A stretch of 64,000 bases of DNA. Origin: Cyanophora paradoxa (Eukaryota > Glaucocystophyceae > Cyanophorales > Cyanophoraceae). The notes below the pieces were generated by a model that was not told where the DNA came from, did not search any database, and saw only the letters and a program-made list of their open reading frames with translations. The DNA lies in contig QPMI01000233.1 in NCBI GenBank assembly GCA_004431415.1, positions 62,001 through 126,000 of the forward strand, in the 5' to 3' direction. Shown here piece by piece: positions 20,901 to 30,531 of the stretch; positions within the stretch are counted from its first letter, which is position 1, and each line of letters opens with the position of its first letter. A program made the translations under genes and the position numbers.

Positions 20901-22908
20901 TCGTTCCGCCTGCGCCTCCGCCTCCGCTTCCGCCTCCGCCTCTGAGCTCGAGTTCCTTGCGATCGGACGCAGGGACGCCGGAGGAGGCCTCGTGGGGCTT
21001 CGTCCGCTCCGCCTCCTGCACCGACGACGGCGCCCTCGTCGCCACCGGCGACGGCGCCGACGTCAAGGTCCGCTCTGCAAGATTTCTAGGCTTACGCTGT
21101 ATATAAAAGCTTGAGTTTCATCTAAGAAACTTAATGGGCTCGTATTAATCTCGACTTGAGCTAAAGTATACATAGCAGCCAAAGCTTGAGCTGATTGAAA
21201 AAGAAGCTAACCTGGACTTGGGCAGGTCCTGGACGTGGCGACGGGCGCCGTGGCGTGGCGGGCGTCCCTCGCGTCCCTCGAGGGCGGGTGCGTCGGGCGG
21301 GGCGGGCGGGGCTCGAGCCGACATATATCGATCCGCCTGACTGACGAGGCCTTCGCCGACCGCGCAGCGGCTCCGAATCCGGCAGCGCGAGCGTGTCGGA
21401 CCTGGCGTTCGGGCCCGGCGGCGCCAGGGCGGCGCTGCTCGCCGTGGCCGCCCGGTCCCTCCTCGTGCGCCCTTTAATTTCTTACCGTAAAACACAATAT
21501 TAATGCGCTCAATATTAATGCGTTTTTGGACCCGGACCCCTAGTAGTTGGGGACGCATTAATATTATGCGCGCATTAATATTCTGTTTTACGGTATCCCG
21601 CGATCCAAATTACACCGAGCGCCGCTGACGCTGACGCTGACGCTGACGCCGACGCATTTTCCCCCCTTGTAGGTGCACCACCCGGGGGGCGCCCTCCTCG
21701 GCAAGGTGACGCCGGAGGGCGTCCACTTCTGCAACCAGGTCGCCTGGTCGCACGACGGCTCGGCGCTCTACGTCGCCGCCACGCACCACTCCAAAGAGCA
21801 CCGCGGCGGCACATTCTTCCACGTACGCATTTGCGCGCGAATCACATTTCCGCTTTTCCGACGCGTTGGGGGGCGCGCGCAGGTGGTCCGAGTCGCGCGG
21901 GACGGCCTCGAGCACGTCGCAAAGGTGCCTAGGCCTCCAACAACAAGAACAATATTTCCAGCATTTCCATGCGAGCTCAGTTTGTCGGTCGGTCGGGCAG
22001 GTCAACGTGCCGGGCTCCGACATGGTCTCGGCGGTGGCGGTGCACCAGCGCCCGGCCGGCGCTGCGGGCGGCGGCGGCGGCGCCACGCTCCTCGCGCTCG
22101 GCTGTATGGACGGCCTTGTCCGCCTCTTCGAGGGGCCAGGTCCGAATTCGGCTTCGAATTCGAAGGGGTCCGACGCCCAGTGGCGACTCGTGGGGGCCGC
22201 CTCGGTGCGGCGCCGGCCCTTCCTCGAACGAGGGCGAAGGAGGATTCTAACCGTTTCCCACGCTGGGCAGGGCCGCAAGGGCCGGGAGGTGGACAAGGGG
22301 TGGACGACGAGCCGCACGGAGGGGATCCACGGCCTCGCCTTCTCGCCCTGCGGGGGGCACCTCGCCCTCGCCGGTGGCCGCCAGGCGCGCGCCCTCAATT
22401 CAATATAGTTACATTATTTCCATTTAGCCTATTTGGACCAAAATACACTATATCATTAACAAACTCTTCGTTCTATATGTTATTAACATGCGCCCTCAAG
22501 CTCGAGCTTCTCCCTCTGAGCTATTCTAACCGGACACGATCGATCAGACGGGCCTCCTGGTCTTCCAAGTCGTGCAGGGCGCGGCGGACGGCGCCGGCGC
22601 CGGCGCCGGACCGCTGGTGGACGCGGCGTGGGCCCCAGGCGAAGCGGACCTCACCGGCGTCTGGTTCGTGCGAAAGGAGTACGCGGGCCGGGCGAAGGGC
22701 GCCGGCGCCGGCGCCGGGCGGGCCGTGCCCGGCTGGACCGTCATGTGCTCGGACCGCCTCGGGCAGGTGGGCGCGATCGATCCCGTCCCGTCCCGCGCGT
22801 CTCGCAAATATCGATATCGATGGCGAGCCCATGAGCTGAGCGGCGCCGACGCGGCAGGTGATGGCGTACCGCCTTCACGAGCCCGAGCCCGAGGCCCCCG
22901 GTGCCTAG
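9918..22908 (+). CDS. STAND NTPase: DUF4062 + NACHT/AAA + WD40 (NWD1/TEP1-like)
   Basis: One gene of roughly 35 exons. The N-terminus MGACAGKD fits N-myristoylation at Gly2 and palmitoylation at Cys4, as in NPHP3. The DUF4062 domain then reads VFLSSTFK, DFAGERDQLTRVV, FPALNE, VPVDLRWGLTEEA and LALLGDRFGWVPD. The NTPase follows: a Walker A (SAEPGQGKTTLLAFLV, split by an intron at about 12050-12125), FAHFCGAS, and a Walker B-like GALLVIDDVGAL near 12430. Helical and winged-helix-like exons follow (RYGKALSSGQMAALL, ARDLFCLLACSR, GLPEDDLIQLLK). WD40-type repeats run from 15525 to the stop at 22908. In animals this architecture (NWD1, TEP1, APAF1 relatives) builds signal-induced oligomers, with the propeller as sensor. 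Exon joins between 13500 and 15000 are the weakest. It could be two genes, but no stop and new start are seen between domains. Confidence 0.85.
10318..11180 (+). other. DUF4062 domain of the STAND gene
   Basis: Short exons spell the conserved order of the domain: SSTF, ERDxL, FPxL, VDLRWGxTEE and the LGDRFGWVPD strand. Introns interrupt it at 10358-10437 (approximately), 10451-10516, about 10557-10612 and after VDL near 10673. In animal NPHP3, NWD1 and TEP1 this domain lies directly before the NTPase, as here. Confidence 0.85.
10451..10516 (+). other. GC-AG intron within the DUF4062 domain
   Basis: VFLSSTFK joins DFAGERDQ only when a 66 bp intron starting GCGCGA and ending CGCCGCAG is removed; the reading frame then restores the expected SSTFxDxxxERDxL motif. 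No nearby GT donor gives the same junction. Confidence 0.7.
12050..12560 (+). other. NACHT/AAA NTPase core of the STAND gene
   Basis: After an intron ending near 12125, the coding sequence gives GQGKTTLLAFLVREE (P-loop Lys and Thr present), AVFAHFCGASVAAASPPLLLRR and a Walker B-like strand LLVIDDVGAL. Ala- and Gly-rich insertions separate the motifs. The acidic pair DD in Walker B supports an active ATPase of the STAND class. Confidence 0.8.
12985..13115 (+). repeat. C-rich CCCAC repeat in an intron
   Basis: Long C runs followed by CCCACC/CACACA repeats make an almost pure C/A strand, with a G-rich complement able to form G-quadruplexes. It follows the exon ending ALVAASL, whose donor is GTGCGC. 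Confidence 0.85.
14010..14167 (+). repeat. 30 bp exon-end sequence repeated inside the following intron
   Basis: The last 30 bases of the exon encoding DLFCLLACSR (14010-14039) recur exactly at 14138-14167 within the downstream intron. The second copy is not followed by a GT donor. Further CCTAGACCTCTC-type repeats follow at 14240-14360. Confidence 0.8.
15428..15518 (+). repeat. Intronic minisatellite, unit about 10-11 bp (ACCGAAATC-like)
   Basis: Roughly eight tandem copies of an ACCGAAATCC/T unit fill the intron just before the first WD40 exon, with single-base variation and one or two length variants. Confidence 0.85.
16400..16790 (+). repeat. Tandem duplication of an exon end and its intron (about 208 bp)
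   Basis: A 25 bp block spanning an exon end and its GTGCCCG donor (16400-16424) recurs exactly at 16608-16632. The following intron sequences are also similar (for example CTTGAATCCTTCTAAGTCGC against a diverged copy near 16752-16775), so the unit probably duplicated as a whole. Confidence 0.7.
16895..17067 (+). repeat. Repeated exon-end copies (ENEQDEFLV / ENDEEEFLL) in one intron
   Basis: The exon end GAGTTCCTCGTGGTGC (16895-16910) recurs exactly at 16920-16935. A more diverged longer copy near 17038-17067 encodes ENDEEEFLL followed by GTGCGCC. GAGCTAAGAGACC repeats lie between them. Confidence 0.75.
17930..17985 (+). repeat. GCGCCC hexanucleotide repeat in an intron
   Basis: Six to seven tandem GCGCCC-type units follow a GTGCGCCC donor, just before the WGGHLVW exon. 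Confidence 0.8.
20230..20262 (+). repeat. GC dinucleotide repeat in an intron
   Basis: An uninterrupted alternating CG run lies directly after a GTGCGA donor. Alternating GC is prone to Z-DNA; no further role is implied. Confidence 0.85.
21483..21595. mobile_element. Foldback/MITE-like element with 26 bp terminal inverted repeats, inside an intron
   Basis: The left arm 21483-21508 (TACCGTAAAACACAATATTA...) pairs with 21570-21595 at 25 of 26 positions. A second inner pair (21510-21522 and 21553-21565, AATATTAATGCGT) extends the stem to about 39 bp around a loop of about 30 bases. It is AT-rich within a GC-rich gene. There is no coding capacity. The flanking TA may be part of a target site. 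Confidence 0.75.
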
Positions 22909-24501
22909 ACCTCCATCTAGAATGCAGCACTTAGCCCCGGAATCGTTTGTTTTCTAGGCAGTACTTGCTTCTTTGAACCAAGCCCTTGAAGTCGAGCTTG
23001 GCCTCAATCGCAGCGTCAAATGGGGTCTAAGCTTGCGATTGCTTGGGTCTAAAACCTCAATCACGATATTAAGCTTGCGATTGCTCTCCGCTTCAATATT
23101 CTCCCCGAACGTTCTCCAGATCGTGAACGTTCCCTTGATCTAGATCGCGAACGTTCTATTCCCTTTTAGCTATTCTCCGCAAACGTTCTCCTCGATCTAG
23201 ATCTAAATCTCCTCTCCTCGAGCCCGCTTTCGAATTCTCTAGATCGCCCGCTTTCGAATTCTCTAGATCGACATCTATGTCGATATATATCCCTTTCGAA
23301 TACGATTTTTCCTCCTCTCCGGATCCTAATTTTTTAATTAAGCTTCCTCTCTTCCTTTCGAAATTCCGATTCCCCCTCTCTCCCTCCTTTCGACTCTGGC
23401 CCTCTCGAGCTCGATCCCGTCTCCTCTCGATATCGATCCTCTTACATTTCCTCTCTTTCCTCTCGATCCCCTTCTCCCACCCATGCACTGCAGCTGCACG
23501 CCATGCACCCTATAGCTATAGAAAAATCCGAGACTTGAGAACAAAGCGAGGGTGTACCCCCGAAACGCTCTCACAGCTGCGGCCCGCGCGGTCGGCAAGC
23601 CGACGTCGACGTGATCGGCCCGGGGCGGGCGCTGCGCTCGAGTTCGCAGGAGTAGCATCTCGATCTGAGAGTCCAAGGCAGCTCTGAGCGCCTGGTCGGT
23701 AATATAAACGTTCGCGTCCGGGCTGCCCGGGTGCCCCTTGTTCGAGGCAGCAGCGTCTGAAACAACTGGTGAGGCTTCTAAGTGCGTGGTTTCTTGTTGA
23801 AAACGGCCGCCCGCGCCGCCCGCGGCCCGTACGCGTGACCGACCCGCACGCGCCGCCTTATGATCATGATCATCTCCAGATCTAGAGCTCGAGACCGCGC
23901 CTTCGTCGGGCCACAAGGCGGTGCCGGAGCATCGTCAACCATCCGAGAATGTCTCCTCTGTTCAAGTACCATCCTTTCCCCGGCCCTGCAGGCTTTTCGA
24001 TTATCGATTGCGTCGACGTCGTCGCGGCGCCGGCGGCGCAGATCTGGAATTCGAATGCATATGGTCGCCAGCGGCGCGTTTACGTCAATCCCTGCGTCTG
24101 CAGTGCGGCCGGTACGTCCTCTCATGATTAGCGCATCGAGAGCGCGCGCCTCGAGCTCCGAGGCTCATGATCAACGGCGCGCGCGCGCGCATGGCGTGCC
24201 CAGGCCTGCGGAGTCGATGCAGCGGCCTGTGGAGCGCTGGGTCCCGGCGCACTAGCAGTTTCTGCCGCGCGCAACTCACGAGCCTCTGCGGCGCCATCGC
24301 ACGGCGGCAATGGGAAACTCGCAGCTCGAGCCTTCTTCGGCTCGCGCCCGTTGGGCGGACATGCGCGCTTGTTCGCTCATGATCGCAGATCGAATCCGCA
24401 GACGAATACGCGTACGTTCTCTCCCCGATCGAGCCTTCGAAATTCGAGTTCGCTGGCGCGCGGGGCCCGGGGCTGACCCCCACGCGCGCGCGGACGCGCA
24501 G
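22909..24501. other. Spacer upstream of beta-helix gene copy 1, rich in short palindromes
   Basis: It contains dense TCTAGA, AGATCT, GATCTAGATC, TTCGAA, AAGCTT and GCGCGC words, especially 23040-23480 and 24120-24200, and CT-rich blocks at 23290-23470. Related but shorter sequence occurs at 26950-28183. Upstream exons of the beta-helix gene probably lie in 24000-24480 but I could not place them. Confidence 0.55.
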
Positions 24502-26743
24502 CGCTATCCCCGCGGGTCGACGTCATCGAATCGCATCTGCAAAAACCGATAGATCTGGAGGTACTGGTTACGCAAGACGTTGTCGTGCTCGGCGACTGCA
24601 GACCGGTTCCGACGGGGATCACGACCATTCGAGGTGCTTTAGATCTCTCATATGCGCGATCACATGCGTGTTCTGCGCGCGTGCACGTGGCATCCCCGCG
24701 CGCTCTCACCAAACGGCACGCATACGCACGGCAGGACCGGCGTACGTGGCGGCGCTTATGACAGTTAACGGGAAGTGGCGAGAGGCGCTGCTTCGCACGG
24801 CAATGCTCGCCCTCCGCACCGAGGGCCTGTCGGCAGCAGAGCTCGATCTGTACTTCTACTGGAGGCAGCCGCAGCGGCAGTACTTCTCGCTCGTGGGCGA
24901 CCGCACGCGCATACCGACCATCGACGACGGGTTCTTTTACGTCGCGAGGAGGGGCGGCGCCTGGCCGCGAAAGGAGGACTCGCCTTTTCTGCGGGAGCAA
25001 CTGCAGGCGGCGACGGCCGCGGCGGCCGTGGCTTCGCCCTCTGCCGACATCGTCACAGCTGTAAACGCTGCCGCCGCCGCAGCGGCGCAGGCGGTCCTTG
25101 CGGCGAGCAGTATGCAGCCGATCGCGAATTCGGAGCAGCGCAAGACGGAACGGCAAGAGGTGGACGCCGATCGCGAGCTCGAGGTCGATCTCGATTCTAC
25201 AGCCGCCGCTTACGAGGAACCAGGCCAGCTGCAGGTGCTGGCCACTGTTCTTCATGAGCGTCGATCGCGAAATCCATGGGCCAATCGCAGTTTCGCGCAG
25301 CCAACTGTTGCCGCGGACATCGAACTGCAGCCGGGGGACAGCCTCGCGGCCGCTGTGGCGCAGGCCGCTCCGGGGCAGACGATCCGCCTCGCTCCCGGCC
25401 AGTGCGCCGCCCCGGCCCTTCGCGCCTAGGGCCTGCTCGTCAACCCTAGGCCTAGGCCTGGATCGCAAGCTCGAGCTTCAAGCCGACCCGCCATCGCCCT
25501 CGCAGATACAAAGTCGAGGAGACCGTGGTGCTTGACAAGGACGTGCACATTGTCGGGCCGCGCGAGCTCGAGGCCGTTCTGGAGGCGTCGGGAGAACAGC
25601 GCACCGTGCTGATGTGCAAGGGGCCCGCGGCCCCCAGCATCCGGGGCATAACGATCCAGCACGCGGGGATATCCAGATACGGGAGCGACCGCGCCCTGTG
25701 GATCACAGACGGAAGCCGCGCTGTCGTGAAGGGCTGCGTGCTGTCTGTCGCGCCCGCGGGCCTTTGCGGCATCCACATTTCCGGCGAAACGACGGCCCCT
25801 ACGCTGCGCGGTGGGCGCCCTCGCCTCGCCCTCGCCCTCGCCCTCCGCGTGGCAAGCTAATTAAATATTCGCGTGCCAGGGAACGCGGTGCACAGCTGCG
25901 GCAGAATCGGGATTTTCTTCGGCGATTCGGCGGCGGGGGTCGCGGAGGGCAACTTCGTCTACGGGAACAAGCTTAAAGGCGCGGGCATCCTGATCAGGGA
26001 TGGCGCGGACCCCGTCGTGCGAGGCAACAGCGTGTACGACGGCAATGGCGCCGGCATCATGGTGCGCGGGGGCGCGAAGGGCACCATCGACGGCAACGAC
26101 GTCCACGGCAACAAGGGCACGGGCATCGTGATCGAGGATTCCAAGGGCACAGTCGTGAGGGGCAACACGGTCCACGGCAACGGCGATGTTGGCATCCTCG
26201 TCTTCAAAAAGCCCGAGGGGCCGGAGGGGCAGAGCACAGTGGAGGGAAACGAAGTGTACGGCAATGCGGACGCTGGAATCGTCATCAGCGACGGCGGGGA
26301 CGCCATCGTGAAGGAAAACCGGTGCGCGTTCGCTTCATATAATTCCCTATCTATTCGCATCCTTTTCTATCCATATCTCTTGGTCTAGATCTAATTATAA
26401 ATTACAAAATATAAATAATTTTGTTTTGGTGAATTACCGGCCACAGCCTCTAGTCTACTCCAGCACTGTGGGGGCGTATACAGCAAAATAAGCTTAGATA
26501 TATGTATATATATAATCATGACTTTCGAAAATTATTAAACAGACGTGCATTCTTCTAAGTAGCTAATTACAACGTTAAATGCCTGATGCATCTGCCCGTT
26601 CTCGCAGGATCCACAGCCAGAGGAAGGGGATCTGGGTGCACTCGGGCGGCAAGGCTACCATCACGGGCAACGTGCACGCGCCGCATCGGCTCTCCCCCGG
26701 GCCCGAGGTGGCCGTCACCATCGAGGACTGCCGGGACTTGTGA
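24502..26743 (+). CDS. Parallel beta-helix repeat protein, copy 1 (N-terminal exons not resolved)
   Basis: Five exons join in phase: 24502-24633, 24735-25401, 25506-25810, 25880-26321 and 26608-26743 (stop TGA). After a leading segment (GKWREALLRTAML, FFYVARRGG) and an Ala/Glu linker comes GDSLAAAVAQAAPGQTIRLA then VVLDKDVHIVGP, the classic entry to a right-handed beta-helix. Repeated rungs follow: GNFVYGNKLKGAGILIRDGA, GNSVYDGNGAGIMVRGGA, GNDVHGNKGTGIVIEDS, GNTVHGNGDVGILVF and GNEVYGNADAGIVISDGG. Such PbH1 folds occur in polysaccharide-processing enzymes and in FBXO10/FBXO11 and SHCBP1 adaptors. The LxPG and VxIxG pattern and lack of a signal peptide favour the intracellular adaptor type. 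The 5' exon starts at an AG acceptor with an in-frame stop just upstream, so earlier exons exist. I cannot confirm an F-box there. Confidence 0.82.
26393..26492. repeat. Intronic AT-rich segment found inverted in the duplicate gene
   Basis: In the last intron of copy 1, the segment from AATTATAAATTAC through GGTGAATTACCGGCCACAG to AGCAAAATAA matches the reverse complement of about 30105-30225 in copy 2, while flanking intron and exons keep the same orientation in both copies. Confidence 0.8.
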
Positions 26744-26756
26744 CTCCTGTGAAGTC

Positions 26757-26945
26757 ATGCTCGGACCGCCTCGGGCAGGTGGGCCGATCCCGCCGGGTCT
26801 CGCAAATATCGATATTGATGGAGAGCCACGGCCCGCGCTGCGAGCTCGAGCTGAGCGGCGCCGACGCGGCAGGTGATGGCGTACCGCCTTCACGAGCCCG
26901 AGCCCGAGCCTCGAGGCCCCCGGAGCCTCCATCTAGAATGCAGTG
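26757..26945 (+). pseudogene. Duplicated 3' fragment of the STAND gene
   Basis: This segment repeats the end of the STAND gene: the CSDRLGQ exon end, the short intron with GATATYGATG, and the last exon MAYRLHEPEPEP. It starts 13 bases after the beta-helix stop codon. It has no upstream WD40 exons, so it is a relic marking the duplication start, though it could act as 3' UTR of copy 1. Confidence 0.85.
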
Positions 26946-28183
26946 CTTAGCTCGGCCCCGGAATCGTTTGTTTTCTAGACAGTATACGTACTTGGATCAG
27001 CGGCTTCTTTGAACCAATTTTTGGCCTCAATCGTAACGTCAATGGGGTCTCTAGCTCCTCCCGATATTACGCGCTAGCTTGCAATTGTTCTCCGCTCCTT
27101 CTCCCCGAACGTTCTCCTCGATCTAGATTTCCTCTCCTCGAGCCCGCTTTTCGAAAGGAGGATTCTCTATATATCCCTTTCGAATTTTTAATTCTTCTCC
27201 TCTCTTAAGCTTCCTCTAGATCTAGATCTCTTCCTTCAAGGCTTTCGAAATTCCGATCCTCCCTCTCGCCCTCTTCCTCTCTAGATCTGCCCCTCTCGAT
27301 ATTGATCGAGAGGGCTCGGAGAGATCCCCTTAAATTCTCCCACCCACTGCGCACGCCGAGCTCCTAACTATGAGAAAGTCGAGACTTGAGAACAAAATTG
27401 AAGCGAGAATAAATTAATGTACCCCCAAAACGTTCTTCAGCCCGCGGCCGGCGCCGGCTCTCTGCCAGCCGGCCGGCGCCCCTCTCGATACAATCGAGAA
27501 GCGCGGAGAGCTTCTATAGCTATAGCTAGGCTCTCTGCCGGCGCCCCATATCGATCGAGAGGCGCGGCCGGAGATCCCCTTTTCAATATGAAATTTCCTC
27601 TCCGAGGCTCTGGATCTACATCTTTCCTCTGGATCCCCCTTCTCGATGCTTCCATCCTGTCCTCTAGCTGTGGGCTTTTCGATTATCGATAGCTTCGTGC
27701 ACGTGGCGCAGATCTAGAATGCATATGGTCATCAGCGACGCGTTTGCGTCGATCCTTGCGTCCGCAGTGCAGCCGGTACGTCCTCTCAGCGCATACAGAG
27801 CACGCGCGCGCCTCATATATGCATGATCAACGGCGCGCGCGCGCGCATGTCGTGCACGTGCGCAGGCCTGCGGAGTTGATGCAGCGGCTCATGGAGCGCT
27901 GGCCATGAGTGCCTGCGCACTCGCAGTTTCCGCCACGCGCAACTCACGAGCCTCTGCGACGTCGCCGACACCGCACGGCGGCGATGGCAATGGCAAATTC
28001 AGAGCTCGAGCCTTCTTCGGCTCGCGCCCGCTGCAGCTGGGCGCTCATGCACGCTCGCTCGCTCATGATCGCAGATCGTTTTCGCAGACGAATACGCGTA
28101 CGTTCTCTTTCTTATCGAGCCTTCGAAATTCGAATTAGCTGGCGCGCGGCCGCGAAGGCTGACTCCCGCGCGCGGACGCGCAG
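26946..28183. other. Spacer upstream of beta-helix gene copy 2
   Basis: It is a diverged, shortened counterpart of 22909-24501 with the same palindrome-rich character (AGATCTAGATC near 27215-27230, GCGCGCGCGC at 27832-27846, GATATCGATC-like words). No independent gene is supported. Confidence 0.5.
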
Positions 28184-30531
28184 CGCTATCCCCGCGGGTC
28201 ATCGAATCGCATCTGCAAAAACCGATAGATCTGGAGGTACTGGTTACGCAAGACGTTGTCGTGCTCGGCGACTGCAGACCGGTTCCGACGGGGATCACGA
28301 CCATTCGAGGTGCTTTAGATCTCTCATATGCGCGATCACATGCGTGTTCTGCGCGCGTGCACGTGGCATCCCCGCGCGCTCTCACCAAACGGCACGCATA
28401 CGCACGGCAGGACCGGCGTACGTGGCGGCGCTTATGACAGTTAACGGGAAGTGGCGAGAGGCGCTGCTTCGCACGGCAATGCTCGCCCTCCGCACCGAGG
28501 GCCTGTCGGCAGCAGAGCTCGATCTGTACTTCTACTGGAGGCAGCCGCAGCGGCAGTACTTCTCGCTCGTGGGCGACCGCACGCGCATACCGACCATCGA
28601 CGACGGGTTCTTTTACGTCGCGAGGAGGGGCGGCGCCTGGCCGCGAAAGGAGGACTCGCCTTTTCTGCGGGAGCAACTGCAGGCGGCGACGGCCGCGGCG
28701 GCCGCGGCTTCCCCCTCTGCCGACATCGATATCGTCACAGCCGTAAACGTTGCCGCCGCCGCGGCGCAGGCGGTCGTTGCGGCGAGCAGCATGCAGCCGA
28801 ATTCGGAGCAGCGCAAGACGGATCCGGAACGGCAAGAGGTGGACGCCGATCGCGAGCTCGAGGTCGATCTCGATTCTGCAGCTGCCGCTTACGAGCAACC
28901 AGCTGCAGGCCAGCTGCAGGTGCTGGCCACTGTTCTTCATGAGCGTCGATCGCGAAATCCATGGGCCAATCGCAGTTTCGCGCAGCCAACTGTTGCCGCG
29001 GACATCGAACTGCAGCCGGGGGACAGCCTCGCGGCCGCTGTGGCGCAGGCCGCTCCGGGGCAGACGATCCGCCTCGCTCCCGGCCAGTGCGCCGCCCCGG
29101 CCCTTCGCGCCTAGGGCCTGCTCGTCAACCCTAGGCCTAGGCCTGGATCGCGAGCTCGAGCTTCAAGCCGACCCGCCATCGCCCTCGCAGATACAAAGTC
29201 GAGGAGACCGTGGTGCTTGACAAGGACGTGCACATTGTCGGGCCGCGCGAGCTCGAGGCCGTTCTGGAGGCGTCGGGAGAACAGCGCACCGTGCTGATGA
29301 GCAAGGGGCCCGCGGCCCCCAGCATCCGGGGCATAACGATCCAGCACGCGGGGATATCCAGATACGGGAGCGACCGCGCCCTGTGGATCACAGACGGAAG
29401 CCGCGCTGTCGTGAAGGGCTGCGTGCTCTCTGTCGCGCCCGCGGGCCTTTGCGGCATCCACATTTCCGGCGAAACGACGGCCCCTACGCTGCGCGGTGGG
29501 CGCCCTCGCCTCGCCCTCGCCCTCGCCCTCCGCGTGGCAAGCTAATTAAATATTCGCGTGCCAGGGAACGCGGTGCACAGCTGCGGCAGAATCGGGATTT
29601 TCTTCGGCGATTCGGCGGCGGGGGTCGCGGAGGGCAACTTCGTCTACGGGAACAAGCTTAAAGGCGCGGGCATCCTGATCAGGGATGGCGCGGACCCCGT
29701 CGTGCGAGGCAACAGCGTGTACGACGGCAATGGCGCCGGCATCATGGTGCGCGGGGGCGCGAAGGGCACCATCGACGGCAACGACGTCCACGGCAACAAG
29801 GGCACGGGCATCGTGATCGAGGATTCCAAGGGCACAGTCGTGAGGGGCAACACGGTCCACCAACGGCGATGCTGGCATCCTCGTCTCCAAGGAGCCCCAG
29901 GGGCACAAGGGGCAGAGCACATGTACAGTGGAGGGGAACGAAGTCTACGGCAATGCGGACGCTGGAATCGTCATCAGCGACGGAGGGGACGCCGTCGTGA
30001 AGGGAAACCGGTGCTCATTCGAAATTCGCTTCGTCTAATTCCCTATCTATCCGGATCCCTTTCTATCCAGGCCATATATATATCCCTTGGTCTTATTATA
30101 ATTATATTTATTTTGCTTTTTTGTCTTTATGCCCCCTGGGCAGCCCCCGCAGTGCTGGTGTCTAGATCTAGAGACTGTGGCCGGTAATTCACCAAAAAAA
30201 ATTTAATTATAAATTACAGAATAAGTCTAAATTTAGAACTAGCTATATAGATAGAAGTCTGACTTTCAATAAGCCGGCGCCAATGTGCATTCTTTTGACT
30301 AGCTAACGTAATCATGATCATAACGTTAGCATGCATATGCCTGATGCATCTGCCCGTTCTCGCAGGATCCACAGCCAGAAGAAAGGGATCTGGGTGCACT
30401 CGGGCGGCAAGGCTGCTATCACAGACAACCTGCACGCGCGGGACCCGACCGGCTCCGCCCCCACCATCACCATCGAGGACTGCCCGGACTTCCGCGCCGA
30501 TCGCGATCGCGATCGAAACACCGTCCTGTGA
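28184..30531 (+). pseudogene. Parallel beta-helix repeat protein, copy 2, frameshifted
   Basis: Exons match copy 1: 28184-28309, 28411-29086, 29191-29495, 29565-30010 and 30366-30531. The first three full exons are almost identical to copy 1 with in-frame changes such as a Cys to Ser in LMSKG. In exon 29565-30010, two bases are missing at about 29860 and six are added near 29920, a net change of four, so the frame is lost after GNTVH. The shifted frame is open through that exon and would run on past the normal end of the last exon. Either copy 2 is a decaying duplicate, it makes a protein with a new C-terminus, or the assembly has an error. The original-frame stop would be at 30529-30531. Confidence 0.75.

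Larger units (their letters stand above)
15525..22908 (+). other. WD40 repeat region of the STAND gene (two related propellers plus more blades)
   Basis: Exon-sized WD40-like blades recur: FALSPDGRLLAS, LWDAPGNRLLGLLEGHA, LSFSPDSR, LASLSGDGALIFWDLD, WGGHLVWDADPATGEWRRGP, VWLWDAAKGSLLGKL, LAFFPDSR, WGGSLLWKFDATTGEWRKGP, VLDVATGAVAWRASL, HGLAFSPCGGHLALAG and others. At least a dozen blades are visible. Blades from about 18740-20050 repeat those from about 15730-18130 in the same order, so a whole propeller was probably duplicated. Confidence 0.8.
22743..30531 (+). repeat. Tandem segmental duplication, about 4.0 kb and 3.8 kb units
   Basis: Unit 1 (about 22743-26743) begins inside the penultimate STAND exon at CTCGGACCGCCTCGGGCAG and runs through the beta-helix gene. 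Unit 2 (about 26757-30531) begins at the same bases and repeats everything in the same order. Coding exons and their short introns at 24540-26150 and 28215-29860 are nearly identical, while the spacers differ by many indels. Confidence 0.9.

Noticed and set aside
22743-26945. Long terminal repeats of a retroelement
   Set aside because: The two matching segments are 4 kb apart but continue into a duplicated gene; no reverse transcriptase, integrase, primer site or polypurine tract is seen.
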